The position numbers were made by a program, and so were the translations under genes. Below are positions 43,181 through 52,210 of a stretch of DNA of 64,000 nt, one piece after another. The DNA is from Rufibacter latericius. Its GTDB lineage: Bacteria; Bacteroidota; Bacteroidia; Cytophagales; Hymenobacteraceae. Location: NCBI RefSeq assembly GCF_003721515.1, contig NZ_RJJD01000015.1, positions 38,258 through 102,257 of the forward strand, written 5' to 3'. The notes beneath the pieces were generated by a model. It was given only the letters and a program-made list of their open reading frames with translations, was not told the origin of the DNA and did not search any database. How positions within the stretch are numbered: the stretch's first letter is position 1; each line of letters begins with the position of its first letter.

Positions 43181-44689
43181 ATGACTACTGCCCTAAATTG
43201 CCAGATACTGCTCCTGCTCCTCTCCTTCTTTTCAGTTCCGTTCATAAGTAAGGCACAGGAACCCGCCTCCTCAGACCTGTACAAGGCCATCATGCGGCAA
43301 GACAGCCTGCTGTTCAATGTGGGGTTCAATACCTGTAACATCGGTCAGTTCGAGAGCCTGCTCAGCAATGATTTCGAGTTTTACCATGATAAGGGCGGCA
43401 TCACGTCTTCCAAAGCAGAGTTTATCGCAGGCTTTAAGAATGGGCTGTGTAAATCACCTTCCACGTACCAGTCGCGGCGCGAATTGGTGACTGGCAGCAC
43501 CGAGGTTTTCCCGCTGTACAAGAACAAGGAGCTGTACGGCGCCATCCAGACGGGGCGGCATCGGTTCTATGAGAAAGAGGCAGCCAAGGCCGAGACCTTC
43601 GCCAGCACCGCCCGCTTCTCGCATGTGTGGCAACTGGAAAACGGAAACTGGAAATTCCTGCGGGGATTAAGCTATGACCACCTGAGTTCCTCTTTCCCAG
43701 ACAAAGGTGCCCCAGTGTTCAACAACGATGCCGACTTGGAAGCCTGGCTCACCGACAATAAATTTCCCGCTCTGGCCATGGGTATCATCAACGACGGAAA
43801 ACTGCAGCAGATCAAGGTCTTCGGTGAGCTGAAAAAAGGCACTCCTGCTCCGTACAACACCATCTTCAACGTGGCTTCTCTGGCAAAACCCGTTACCGCC
43901 TTGGTAACCATGAAGCTGGTGGACGCCGGGAAATGGAAACTGGATGAGCCGCTAGCCAAATACTGGACCGATCCAGACATCGCCCATGACCCCAGAAGCA
44001 AGAAACTCACCACCCGCCATGTCCTTACGCACCAAACCGGTTTCCCTAATTGGCGCTGGATGAATGAATCCAAGAGGCTGGCTTTCCAATTCGATCCCGG
44101 GGCCAAGTACCAGTATTCTGGCGAAGGCATGGAGTACCTGCGAAAGGCCCTGGAAAAGAAATTCAACCGCACCCTGGACCAACTCGCCGATTCCTTGCTT
44201 TTCAAACCACTAGGCATGAAAGACACCCGGTTCTACTGGGATAAAAAGGTAGATGAAAGTCGGTTCGCGCTTTGGCACGATACGAAAGGCGGCCTGTACG
44301 AAACCTACAAAAACACTAGCGCCAACGCCGCCGATGACCTTTTAACCACCGTGGAAGATTACAGCAAGCTTCTGATTTCAATAATGAACGGGGCTGGACT
44401 TTCCCAAAAGACGTTCACCGAAATGGTGTCGCACCAGCATAAAACAAAAGAAGGGCTCTACTTTGGGTTGGGCTTTGAGGTGTTTGACTTAGGCAACGGA
44501 GAATACGCCCTGTCGCACGGCGGATCAGACAAAGGCACTTCGGCTATTTTCTTTGCTTTCCCGAAATCCAAAAAAGGGTTCATCATCTTCACCAACGTAG
44601 ACGATGGCTACCGCTCCTATGACAAACTGATCAAGACCTACTTGGGTGACAGGGGCCAGAAACTCGTGAACATCGCCCTACAGGAATAG
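43181..44689 (+). CDS. Secreted serine hydrolase (class C beta-lactamase-like) with N-terminal DUF4440 domain
   Basis: 502 residues from the ATG at 43181, which starts a signal peptide ending in SKAQ; an ATG at 43142 would add 13 residues. Residues about 30-165 form a SnoaL/DUF4440-like cone fold (RQDSLLFNVGFNTCNIGQFESLLSNDFEFYHDKGG). The serine-hydrolase domain shows S-x-x-K in ASLAKPVT (nucleophile), Y-S-G in KYQYSGEGM and HGG in SHGGSDKG. These enzymes are beta-lactamase- or esterase-like; substrate unknown. The domain pairing is recurrent in Bacteroidota. Probably periplasmic. Confidence 0.88.
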   Translation: MTTALNCQILLLLLSFFSVPFISKAQEPASSDLYKAIMRQDSLLFNVGFNTCNIGQFESLLSNDFEFYHDKGGITSSKAEFIAGFKNGLCKSPSTYQSRRELVTGSTEVFPLYKNKELYGAIQTGRHRFYEKEAAKAETFASTARFSHVWQLENGNWKFLRGLSYDHLSSSFPDKGAPVFNNDADLEAWLTDNKFPALAMGIINDGKLQQIKVFGELKKGTPAPYNTIFNVASLAKPVTALVTMKLVDAGKWKLDEPLAKYWTDPDIAHDPRSKKLTTRHVLTHQTGFPNWRWMNESKRLAFQFDPGAKYQYSGEGMEYLRKALEKKFNRTLDQLADSLLFKPLGMKDTRFYWDKKVDESRFALWHDTKGGLYETYKNTSANAADDLLTTVEDYSKLLISIMNGAGLSQKTFTEMVSHQHKTKEGLYFGLGFEVFDLGNGEYALSHGGSDKGTSAIFFAFPKSKKGFIIFTNVDDGYRSYDKLIKTYLGDRGQKLVNIALQE

Positions 44690-44698
44690 CTCGCCTTG

Positions 44699-45898
44699 TT
44701 ACCTGTTTTGAGCCACTTTCTCGAAAATAGCCTCTAAAGCGGGTACCATTTGTAGACGGTCAAACTGGGAACGGGCCACCTGGGCGGCGCTCGCCCGCAT
44801 GGCTGTCATTTCATTGGGCTGGCTCAGGCGCTTCCTCAAGGAATTTGCCAATGCTTGTGCATCTCCGGCGGGCACGTACCAGCCACAGCCCTGCGTTTCT
44901 ACCAGGGTCTTGGTCCAACCGGGATTGGTCACTACCACGGGAGTTCCTACGGCCAGGCTGTCAAAAAGCTTCCCTGGCGAGTTCACCTCCAGTACCGGCA
45001 AATCGATAAATGACACCACTGATACCACGGCAATAGAGAACAAGGAGAAGATTTCATGCCTGGGCAGCGGGGGTAATAGCCTGATATTAGTTTGCTGTTT
45101 TGTGGCTGTTTCCAGTAAAGGAGCATCAAATCCCTGCCCGGTGAATACAAAGCAAATGTCTGGCTGGCCTTTCAACAGTTCAGCGGCCTTTACCAACAGA
45201 GGCAAATCGTTCGCTCTTCCATAGGTTCCGGCATACAGCACCACTTTTTTACCTTGCAGCCCTAGTCTTTCCCGCAGAATTTCCTGCTCTGCTAGAGAGA
45301 TAGATTGCTGTGGGATTTCGGTACCGTTGACTAGCGTGGTGATTTTCCCAGGGGAAATGCCCTGTTGCACGATGTATTTTTCCATACCCGGCGAAAGAGG
45401 AATGATGTGCGCGGCCTTTCGGTACAGAGAAGCTTCCATTTTGTAGAGGCCTTTCTGGGCCACTTTTGACGGAACGGCTCCCATCTGGATAGGGAAAGAA
45501 GGCCAAAGGTCCTGTACCTCAAACACCCAAGGCACCCCTCTGACCCTGGAAACCTGCGCCGCGGCCCAGGCGGTGGTCAATGGCGTGGAAACGCCCCAGA
45601 TGACATCGGGTTTGGGAAGGCGAAGGCCTTTGATTAGGGCATGGGTGGCAAAGGAGCTGAACGCCTGTAGCCGCTGCACCACACCCATCTTGTTTGAATA
45701 CGGCACGTCTACAGACACCAGCTCTACCCCAGGCGGCACCCAATCATACAATTGCGTGAGGCGTTTGCTTTCCCAGGCATTGGACGTAATGAGCGTAATT
45801 TGGTGCCGTTTCACCAGCTCAGCCATAAACGTATAGTGCCGGCACGTGGCTGGGCAGTCTGGGTTATGGTGGTACTGGTGAAACAGCGCGATGTGCAT
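44699..45898 (-). CDS. Glycosyltransferase family 4 protein
   Basis: 399 residues from the ATG at 45898 (MHIALFHQYHHNPDCPATCRHYTF); an ATG two codons upstream is possible. The GT-B architecture is visible: an N-terminal Rossmann domain with KPDVIWGVSTPLTT, and a C-terminal donor domain with KKVVLYAGTYGRANDLPLLVKAAELL and EVNSPGKLFDSLAVGTPVVV. It resembles WbuB-like sugar transferases of polysaccharide synthesis. No polysaccharide cluster is present nearby. It lies downstream of gldB on the same strand. Confidence 0.88.
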   Translation of the reverse strand: MHIALFHQYHHNPDCPATCRHYTFMAELVKRHQITLITSNAWESKRLTQLYDWVPPGVELVSVDVPYSNKMGVVQRLQAFSSFATHALIKGLRLPKPDVIWGVSTPLTTAWAAAQVSRVRGVPWVFEVQDLWPSFPIQMGAVPSKVAQKGLYKMEASLYRKAAHIIPLSPGMEKYIVQQGISPGKITTLVNGTEIPQQSISLAEQEILRERLGLQGKKVVLYAGTYGRANDLPLLVKAAELLKGQPDICFVFTGQGFDAPLLETATKQQTNIRLLPPLPRHEIFSLFSIAVVSVVSFIDLPVLEVNSPGKLFDSLAVGTPVVVTNPGWTKTLVETQGCGWYVPAGDAQALANSLRKRLSQPNEMTAMRASAAQVARSQFDRLQMVPALEAIFEKVAQNR

Positions 45899-45915
45899 GA
45901 ACACAGGAAGAAGTG

Positions 45916-45953
45916 CGCTTTAGGCCTGCTTTTCTTAAAACAAGCCTAAAGCG
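45916..45953. repeat. Dispersed palindrome, copy 20 (after gldB)
   Basis: CGCTTTAGGCCTGCTTTT / AAAACAAGCCTAAAGCG, one of the best copies, 8 bp past the gldB stop. Confidence 0.85.
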
Positions 45954-45961
45954 AGTGAAAG

Positions 45962-46957
45962 TTATTTTTTCTGCGGCTTGTATTTAGATCGCTCCAGAAT
46001 CTTGCGGGCGTCTTTCTCTTCCATGAGTTGCTGCAGCGTCACCTCTGGGTTATTCTCCATGTACTTGCGCACAATCTGCCAACCTACCCAGGTAGCCACC
46101 CGGCCCGGGCAACGTTCACTGATCTCGGGCACGTTGGGCCGCTCACCGATGTATTTCCTGATGATGAACTGGCTGGTCTCATACAACAGACCTTTCTCCA
46201 CCAGGTGCGCCCAGATTTTGCCTTCGTTGTAGTTCACATCGGCTAGTTCCTGGCCAGAGTACCAGATGATCAAAGAGTCTGGCGTGCAGGGCAGCACCTT
46301 TTGGGTGAAGTAATACGATTTGCCGTAGTCTATTATCTCATCCAACATCTCCTTGTTCACGAAATCGGTTTTGTTGAATTTGTTCGAGACCAGCAGCATG
46401 ACAGACGGTACCAGGTTCTCTTTCTCGTAGCGCTCCAGTATGTACTGCGGCGCCTGCGGCCGATATGATGCCTTCTTCCCAATAAAGTAATCCAGGCCCA
46501 ACACCACCAGGCTGTCGCTCACCAGCAGGTCACGGCTGAGGCCCGAAATAAAGGTCTGTACTTTGGGCACCTGAAAGGATGGAAAATAATGTTTCACGTG
46601 CTTGAACCCGTTCTCCATATCTTGGGTGACGTCTTTCATGTCCCCGAAACGCGCATCGCTCTGCTGGGCCAGTTTATGGATGCTGGTATCGGTGGCCAGA
46701 CGGAGCAGGTTCTGCGCCATGAGTTCTTCTGAGGGATAGCGGTCGCGCAGCAGGAATTTGTCTCTTAAGAGCGGCTCCTCGTTCAGAAAAGCCTGCATCT
46801 CTGGCACAGTTTTTATCTTGAAGAAGCGGCTCTCCAGCCGATCAATTTTGAGGTCTACCGGAATACGGGATACTTCTTCCGGGATTTCACACGTTTCCTT
46901 TTTTGAACAACCAAAAAACACCACAACAGTAAACAGCAGCAATAAATAGCCTCGCAT
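45962..46957 (-). CDS. gldB: Gliding motility lipoprotein GldB
   Basis: 331 residues from the ATG at 46957. The lipobox is FFGC, so the mature protein begins at Cys. Family landmarks include RLESRFFKI, the AQNLLRLATDTSIHKL region, KHYFPSFQVPKVQTFISGLSRDLLV, DYFIGKKASYRPQAPQYILERY, NEGKIWAHLVEKGLLY and RVATWVGWQIVRKYM. GldB is one of the Bacteroidota gliding/type IX secretion-associated proteins. It is divergent from a PorT-like barrel, with 62 bp between. Confidence 0.93.
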   Translation of the reverse strand: MRGYLLLLFTVVVFFGCSKKETCEIPEEVSRIPVDLKIDRLESRFFKIKTVPEMQAFLNEEPLLRDKFLLRDRYPSEELMAQNLLRLATDTSIHKLAQQSDARFGDMKDVTQDMENGFKHVKHYFPSFQVPKVQTFISGLSRDLLVSDSLVVLGLDYFIGKKASYRPQAPQYILERYEKENLVPSVMLLVSNKFNKTDFVNKEMLDEIIDYGKSYYFTQKVLPCTPDSLIIWYSGQELADVNYNEGKIWAHLVEKGLLYETSQFIIRKYIGERPNVPEISERCPGRVATWVGWQIVRKYMENNPEVTLQQLMEEKDARKILERSKYKPQKK

Positions 46958-46981
46958 CCTTATTCTTCCTTTATCTTTAAG

Positions 46982-46989
46982 CAAATTTA
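46982..46989 (-). promoter_or_regulatory. Putative -7 box (TAAATTTG) of gldB
   Basis: A TAnnTTTG match 24 bp upstream of the gldB ATG, in the divergent gap. Confidence 0.45.
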
Positions 46990-47019
46990 ACGTACTAATC
47001 CTTAATACCCTCTTACCCT

Positions 47020-47712
47020 ATGAAGATGATTCGATTTACTCCCCTTATTCTGGTGCTGGCCGCTTTTTTATCCTTCTCGCAGGAAGCATCCGCCCAAATA
47101 GAAATTGGGGTGAAAGTATCGCCCTCTGTTACTTCTACCCGCACCATTGCCAAAGACCAGTATAACTTCAAGAATGAAGGCGCAGGCATTGGGTTTGGAA
47201 TGGGGGTGATCGGCGATTATTTCTTCGGGGCGAACTACGCCTTCAGCACCGGTCTGCTCTACAACGTAAAAGGCGGCGAAGTATCGTATGATTACCGCCA
47301 AATGAACGGCACCGCCGAAACCCGTATCACCGGTTCAGACGATATCAACCTGCAGTACCTGGAGATTCCTATCTCACTGAAGCTCTTCACTAACGAGGTA
47401 GCCACCGATACCCGCCTGTACTTTCAGGCAGGCACGTCTTTGAACACCATGCTGGCAGCCAAGGTCAACGACAAGAAAGTAGACACTGAAGGCGACAAGT
47501 ACACCAAGCGTTTCAACACCTTTGAGATTGGGGCCGTGTTAGGCGCCGGCGCCGAGTGGCAACTGGGCCAGAGCACCAAAGTTTTCGGGGGTATATCATA
47601 CCACCGCGGCCTCACCGATGTAGACGATGACTACTATGCCGGTACCTTCAGCGACAACAAGGTGGAACTGAAGAATAACTCTTTCGCCCTTGATTTCGGG
47701 ATTAAGTTCTAA
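47020..47712 (+). CDS. PorT-family outer-membrane beta-barrel protein
   Basis: 230 residues with a signal peptide ending in ASAQ. The pattern is IGVKVSPSVTSTRT, FSTGLLYNVKGGEVSYDY, YLEIPISLKLFT, RLYFQAGTSLNTML, FEIGAVLGAGAEWQ and the final SFALDFGIKF. It is a more distant relative of the three tandem barrels at 5-7.6 kb. It is divergent from gldB and may be involved in the cell-envelope machinery, but there is no direct evidence. Confidence 0.85.
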   Translation: MKMIRFTPLILVLAAFLSFSQEASAQIEIGVKVSPSVTSTRTIAKDQYNFKNEGAGIGFGMGVIGDYFFGANYAFSTGLLYNVKGGEVSYDYRQMNGTAETRITGSDDINLQYLEIPISLKLFTNEVATDTRLYFQAGTSLNTMLAAKVNDKKVDTEGDKYTKRFNTFEIGAVLGAGAEWQLGQSTKVFGGISYHRGLTDVDDDYYAGTFSDNKVELKNNSFALDFGIKF

Positions 47713-47714
47713 TC

Positions 47715-47753
47715 CTGTTTTCGCCTTGGTTTTGCCAAAGAAGGCCTGAAACA
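47715..47753. repeat. Dispersed palindrome, copy 21 (degenerate, after the barrel gene)
   Basis: TGTTTTCGCCTTGGTTTTG and CCAAAGAAGGCCTGAAACA. It starts 2 bp after the stop and precedes a terminator. Confidence 0.55.
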
Positions 47754-47767
47754 GAAACCCCATTCAC

Positions 47768-47800
47768 GAAAAAGCCCCCGTTTCACAACGGGGGCTTTTC
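47768..47800. terminator. Terminator between the barrel gene and rng
   Basis: GAAAAAGCCCCCGT pairs with ACGGGGGCTTTTC, with A- and T-runs either side, serving both convergent genes. Confidence 0.9.
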
Positions 47801-47826
47801 TTTTATATCGCAGGCAATTAGAAACG

Positions 47827-49431
47827 TTACTCTGTCTCTACTGCGCGGTCTTGTAACCCATTTACTTCAGTGTAAGCCGATTTCAGCTCAATTTCGTCGC
47901 CGTGTTCATCCATCACCTTGAATTCTGTGAGGGCCAGGGCCGTATCTTTCATCACGTTCACCCGCTTGAAGTGCTTCAGGAACCATCTCCGCTGTTTGGA
48001 TAAGATTCCTTTGGTGTAGTACGCGTGCAAGAACGGATGCACATACAGCGTAATGTTTTTCTGATTCTGGCGAGTCAACAGATCTTCAATGGTCTGATCT
48101 ATTTCATCGGTTACCAGAATACTGGCGGATATTTTGCCGCTGCCTCCGCAGGTAGGGCATACCTCGCCGGTTACAATGTTCTGCTCAGGCCGTACGCGCT
48201 GGCGGGTGATCTGCATGAGGCCGAATTTGGAAATAGGAAGTACCGTGTACTTAGACCGGTCTTTCTTCATTTCCTCCTTCACTACATCCTGCACTTTTTG
48301 CCGGTTCTCGGCCGACTTCATGTCAATGAAATCCACTACAATGATTCCACCCAGGTCCCGAAGGCGCATCTGACGCGCTACCTCTTTTGCCGCAGTAAGA
48401 TTCACATTCAACGCGGTCGCTTCCTGGTCCGTCTCGGAGTTGGATTTGTTTCCGCTGTTCACATCTACCACGTGCAGGGCCTCGGTGTGTTCAATTACCA
48501 GGTACCCCCCGCCGGGGATGCTCACTGTCTTCCCGAAGAGGGATTTCAGTTGCTTTTCAATGTTAAACTGTTCAAAGGTTTTCACCTTTCCCGAGTAATG
48601 CTTCAGAATCTTCAGCTTATCCGGGGCTATGGTTTCAATGTACGTCTTGATTTCGTCGTGCAGCTTGGCGTCATCCACCACAATGCTGTCAAAACTTTCA
48701 TTCAAGATGTCTCTCAACATGGAGGAGGAGCGTCCTAGCTCCCCAATTACCTTGTCGCGTTCCTTGGCGGTACGCAACTTGGCAATGCCTTCTTCCCAGG
48801 TAGCCAGCATGGTGCGGAGGTCTTTGTCTAATTCCGCCACTTCACGGCCTTCGGCCACGGTACGGATGATCACCCCAAAGTTTTCCGGTTTAATGGAAGT
48901 GATGAGGCGCTTTAGACGCGTACGTTCCTCTTTGCTTACAATCTTCTTTGACACGCTTACCGTGTTAGAGAAGGGTACAAGCACCAGGTAGCGGCCCGCC
49001 AGGGAAATCTCACAAGAAAGCCGGGGCCCCTTGGTAGATATTGGCTCTTTTACAATCTGAACTAAGACTTGCTGCCCTTTTTTGAGGACATCGGCCATTT
49101 TGCCCAGTTTGTCTATTTCGGGCTCAAACTTCACAGGCCCAAGCTTGGCGGTGGTGTTTTTCTGGGTCTGCACCGCTTTCACGTATTTGTTCAGAGTCTT
49201 GATGTTCTCTCCCAAATCATGGTAGTGCAGAAATGCGTCTTTGGTGTAGCCAATGTCAATGAACGCTGCGTTCAGACCGGGCATCACCTTTTTCACGGTT
49301 CCCAGGAAAATGTCTCCTACTGAGTAGTTCGTATCATTCCGGTCGAAGTGATACTCTACCAATCGCTTGTCCTGAAGAAGGGCTATTCGTTCTCCATCTT
49401 GAGTAGAATTAATAATTAATTCGTTACTCAA
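47827..49431 (-). CDS. rng: Ribonuclease G/E
   Basis: 534 residues. The S1 domain is at residues 38-130 (VGDIFLGTVKKVMPGLNAAFIDIGYTKDAFLHYHD). The RNase H-like catalytic core holds metal-binding aspartates in HVVDVNSGNKS and IIVVDFIDM. The zinc-link CPTCGGSGK sits near residue 430. It is a single-strand-specific endoribonuclease processing rRNA and decaying mRNA. In this Bacteroidota order it lies downstream of the small COX24-like, TPR and HU genes, all on the minus strand. Confidence 0.96.
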   Translation of the reverse strand: MSNELIINSTQDGERIALLQDKRLVEYHFDRNDTNYSVGDIFLGTVKKVMPGLNAAFIDIGYTKDAFLHYHDLGENIKTLNKYVKAVQTQKNTTAKLGPVKFEPEIDKLGKMADVLKKGQQVLVQIVKEPISTKGPRLSCEISLAGRYLVLVPFSNTVSVSKKIVSKEERTRLKRLITSIKPENFGVIIRTVAEGREVAELDKDLRTMLATWEEGIAKLRTAKERDKVIGELGRSSSMLRDILNESFDSIVVDDAKLHDEIKTYIETIAPDKLKILKHYSGKVKTFEQFNIEKQLKSLFGKTVSIPGGGYLVIEHTEALHVVDVNSGNKSNSETDQEATALNVNLTAAKEVARQMRLRDLGGIIVVDFIDMKSAENRQKVQDVVKEEMKKDRSKYTVLPISKFGLMQITRQRVRPEQNIVTGEVCPTCGGSGKISASILVTDEIDQTIEDLLTRQNQKNITLYVHPFLHAYYTKGILSKQRRWFLKHFKRVNVMKDTALALTEFKVMDEHGDEIELKSAYTEVNGLQDRAVETE

Positions 49432-49518
49432 TGTATTAGATGCTTAGGTGGAAGAATATACCAAAGCCCATCATTACCTGAATTGGTAATGTGGGCTCTC
49501 AGAATCAAAGGCTAGGCC

Positions 49519-49608
49519 TTATTTTTTCTTATGTCTATTCTTACGAAGACGCTTCTTTCTTTTGTGAGTAGAGATCTTATGTCTTTTTCTTTTCTTACCG
49601 CAAGGCAT
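49519..49608 (-). CDS. AURKAIP1/COX24-domain small basic protein, 29 aa
   Basis: The product starts MPCGKKRKRHKISTHKRKKR and ends RKNRHKKK; 19 of 29 residues are Lys or Arg or His. It matches the AURKAIP1/COX24 domain, shared with mitochondrial mS38 and small bacterial ribosome-bound peptides. It probably binds rRNA in the small subunit. It lies between the TPR gene and rng. The first codon at 49608 and the TAA at 49519-49521 are clear; the gene is too short for most gene finders. Confidence 0.85.
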   Translation of the reverse strand: MPCGKKRKRHKISTHKRKKRLRKNRHKKK

Positions 49609-49648
49609 AGTGTTGATTTTTTATGTGTGAAAAATTCTTTAACTCTTC

Positions 49649-50533
49649 TTATTGTGCGCTGTTCAGGCGCTGCAGGTAACTGTCTACCGAGGCCTGCACC
49701 TCTGGGTCTTTGCTGATCTGCTTGACCTTTAGGAAGTTTTTCTGGGCTTCTGCCTTCTTCCCTGTTTCAGACAACGCCACGCCCATGTAAAAGGTGCCCT
49801 CTACGTGGTTGGGGTTCACTGCCAACAGTTCCTGGAAACGCTCTACCGCCTTGTCATACTGATTTGACTGGATAGACAGAACACCCAGGTTGAACAGGGC
49901 CTTCTCGTTTTTAGGATCTGCGGAAATGACCTCGCGTAGCAGGGTGATTCCTCGCATAGGGGTGCTGCTGGAGATGTAGGTCATGGCCAGGTTGGTTTTG
50001 GCATCCAGGTTGGTGGGGTTGTTTTTCAGCACTTGCTCATACAACCCTTGCGCTTTGCCTCCCAGCTCCTGCGAGCGTTCCTGCGTGGCGGCAAAGGTGA
50101 ATGCCTCAAAATACTGATCGGCCGCCTTCTGGAAGCTTTTCTCGCCTGGTTTCACCTGCGCTACCTGCTCGTAGTAATACCCGGCGCTGTCATGTTTGGC
50201 AACGGCCGCGTATTTCTGCGCCAGTTCATCTGCCAGTTTGCCTTTGGCCTGCGGATTGCTCTCCCGGTTGAATTTGTTGCGCAAATCGGCAATTTCTTTC
50301 ACCTGGGCGGGGGTAGCTACCACGTGCGCAGCGGCAGGAGTAGCATTTTCAGCGGCATGGTCTTCATGGCCTTCATGGTTGGGGTCATGGGTAGACTGGC
50401 CTTGATTGGCAGCGGCTCCGTTAGCAGCAAACTCGCCTTTCTTATCTTTATTGATAATCACTTTCGGTAACAGCGCCATCAAAACGGCCAGCACCACGGC
50501 AGAAAGAATGAGGGCTATCCGACCTTTTGTCAT
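49649..50533 (-). CDS. Membrane-anchored tetratricopeptide repeat protein
   Basis: 294 residues. An N-terminal helix (IALILSAVVLAVLMALLPKVII) anchors it in the inner membrane. A His/Asp-rich low-complexity linker (HDPNHEGHEDHAAENATPAAAH) follows, then about five TPR units (e.g. DAKTNLAMTYISSSTPMRGITLLREVISADP; KALFNLGVLSIQSNQYDKAVERFQELLAVNP). It is presumably a scaffold facing the periplasm. It lies between HU and the COX24-like gene. A TACCTTTG box lies 46 bp upstream. Confidence 0.85.
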   Translation of the reverse strand: MTKGRIALILSAVVLAVLMALLPKVIINKDKKGEFAANGAAANQGQSTHDPNHEGHEDHAAENATPAAAHVVATPAQVKEIADLRNKFNRESNPQAKGKLADELAQKYAAVAKHDSAGYYYEQVAQVKPGEKSFQKAADQYFEAFTFAATQERSQELGGKAQGLYEQVLKNNPTNLDAKTNLAMTYISSSTPMRGITLLREVISADPKNEKALFNLGVLSIQSNQYDKAVERFQELLAVNPNHVEGTFYMGVALSETGKKAEAQKNFLKVKQISKDPEVQASVDSYLQRLNSAQ

Positions 50534-50578
50534 ACGCTTGTTATCCGGAAATTATTATGAAGCAAATAGTTAAGGCTG

Positions 50579-50586
50579 CAAAGGTA
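50579..50586 (-). promoter_or_regulatory. Putative -7 box (TACCTTTG) of the TPR gene
   Basis: A TAnnTTTG match on the minus strand, 46 bp before the TPR start, in the gap after the HU gene. Confidence 0.4.
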
Positions 50587-50593
50587 CAAAAAA

Positions 50594-50899
50594 CTAAGAA
50601 ACTACGGTTTCTTTGATCTTCTTGCTGTTTTTGATCTTAGAGACAAACGTCTTAGACGGCTTGAAAGAGGGGATAAAATGCTCGTCAATGATGATAGACG
50701 TGTTTTTGGAAATATTACGGGCCACTTTCTTTGCGCGCTTCTTGTTTACAAAGCTTCCAAAGCCACGCACGTAAATGTTATTACCATCGGCCATGGAATC
50801 TTTTACCACTTTGAAGAACGCTTCAACGGTGGCCGCAACATCAGATTTCTCAATCCCTGTCTTATCCGCAATTTCTGATATAACTTCTGCTTTAGTCAC
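50594..50899 (-). CDS. HU-family DNA-binding protein
   Basis: 101 residues from a GTG at 50899 (VTKAEVISEIADKTGIEKSDVAATVEAFFKVVKDSM), which matches the HU start better than the longer frame. The DNA-binding arm is VYVRGFGSFVNKKRAKKVARN-like (here NIYVRGFGSFVNKKRAKK) and the beta-arm IDEHFIPSFKPSKTF. It bends DNA and compacts the nucleoid. A promoter-like TACCTTTG lies upstream. The C-terminal tail is Lys/Ser-rich. Confidence 0.93.
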   Translation of the reverse strand: MTKAEVISEIADKTGIEKSDVAATVEAFFKVVKDSMADGNNIYVRGFGSFVNKKRAKKVARNISKNTSIIIDEHFIPSFKPSKTFVSKIKNSKKIKETVVS

Positions 50900-50989
50900 T
50901 TGTTTAACCTGTTTAAGTAATTGAGTAAAGATGAATATGTTTGTACAAACGTTATGCCGTACTGCTACGGCACCCCTGAAATCGGGGCA

Positions 50990-50997
50990 CAAAGGTA
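50990..50997 (-). promoter_or_regulatory. Putative -7 box (TACCTTTG) of the HU gene
   Basis: A TAnnTTTG match 90 bp upstream of the GTG start on the minus strand. An imperfect TTGT/TTTT -33-like stretch lies about 20-23 bp further. Confidence 0.4.
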
Positions 50998-51091
50998 GTG
51001 GGCCTTTTCGGAAAGTAAAACAATTTATGTAAAAAATCTGTTCTCCTCAGCGTTGCATAAGAACAGCAAACCAATACGTTAAAGCCTTTTC

Positions 51092-52165
51092 ATGGCCAGC
51101 ACCCCTTCTTCATTTAGTAATACTCTCATAGATTGGTATCACCGTCACCAGCGTCCGTTGCCTTGGCGCGAGACTACTAATCCATACGCAATCTGGCTTT
51201 CTGAGATCATTCTTCAGCAAACGCGGGTACGCCAGGGCCTGCCGTATTACCTCAAATTCATAGAGCGGTTCCCTACCGTGCAGGACTTGGCTAACGCCCC
51301 AGAAGATGAAGTATTGCGTCTCTGGCAAGGCCTGGGCTATTACTCCCGGGCTAGAAACCTGCACTTTACGGCTAAACAGGTGGTGACAGAGTTTGGCGGC
51401 GAGTTCCCCAGGAGTTACGCCGGTCTGCTCCAACTGAAGGGAGTGGGTTCCTACACTGCCGCAGCCATCGCCTCCTTTGCGTACCGTGAACCCGTGGCCG
51501 TACTGGACGGAAACGTGTACCGGGTACTGGCCCGGGTCTTCGGGCGGCACGAGAACATCGCCGCTCCGGCCAGCAAGAAAATTTTTGAGGAAATCGCCAA
51601 CCAACAGATTTCTTTGGACCACCCGGACACCTACAACCAGGCGATCATGGAATTCGGGGCCATCCAGTGTACGCCCGTGGCACCCGACTGCCTGTTCTGC
51701 CCCTTGCAGCAGGAGTGTTTTGCCTTTCAGCACGGCCTGGTCAATGTATTACCTGTCAAGGAGAAGGCTAAAAGCAGCCGACACAGGTTCTTCCACTACC
51801 TGGTTTTGCAGTACGAAAATAAGCTGTATTTGAGAAAACGGCCCGGAAACGACATCTGGCAAGGCCTCTACGATTTTTTCTCCCTGGAGACAGACACCCT
51901 TCTTCCTGATCCTGCCCTGTTTCAGGGCCAGATTTCTGAAACTCTGCAGATTCCAGCGGTTCCTTTCAGCTTCACCGGAAGGGTGTACAAACACATTCTG
52001 AGTCATCAGAAAATCTCCGCCCAATTTCATCTGGTTACGCTTCCTTTTCGTTTAAGGGAGGAAACAGAAGAAAGCATTGGATTACAGCTATATTCCATAG
52101 ATGAAATAGAAGAACTTCCTAAGCCAATTCTGATCCATTCATTTTTAAATGAGCATTTTTTTTAA
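51092..52165 (+). CDS. mutY: A/G-specific adenine glycosylase
   Basis: 357 residues. The HhH-GPD domain has LLQLKGVGSYTAAAIASFAYREPVAVLDGNVYRVLARVFG (catalytic Asp in LDGNV). The iron-sulphur cysteines are at CTPVAPDCLFCPLQQEC. The C-terminal NUDIX-like domain (VLQYENKLYLRKRPGNDIWQGLYDFFSLE) recognises 8-oxoguanine. It removes adenine mispaired with oxidised guanine. It is divergent from HU and heads a run mutY-ssb-gldE-gldD typical of the group. Confidence 0.96.
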   Translation: MASTPSSFSNTLIDWYHRHQRPLPWRETTNPYAIWLSEIILQQTRVRQGLPYYLKFIERFPTVQDLANAPEDEVLRLWQGLGYYSRARNLHFTAKQVVTEFGGEFPRSYAGLLQLKGVGSYTAAAIASFAYREPVAVLDGNVYRVLARVFGRHENIAAPASKKIFEEIANQQISLDHPDTYNQAIMEFGAIQCTPVAPDCLFCPLQQECFAFQHGLVNVLPVKEKAKSSRHRFFHYLVLQYENKLYLRKRPGNDIWQGLYDFFSLETDTLLPDPALFQGQISETLQIPAVPFSFTGRVYKHILSHQKISAQFHLVTLPFRLREETEESIGLQLYSIDEIEELPKPILIHSFLNEHFF

Positions 52166-52210
52166 TATTTTTATAAGCTAAATCAACTATAAACCACCAG
52201 ATTTCAATCT

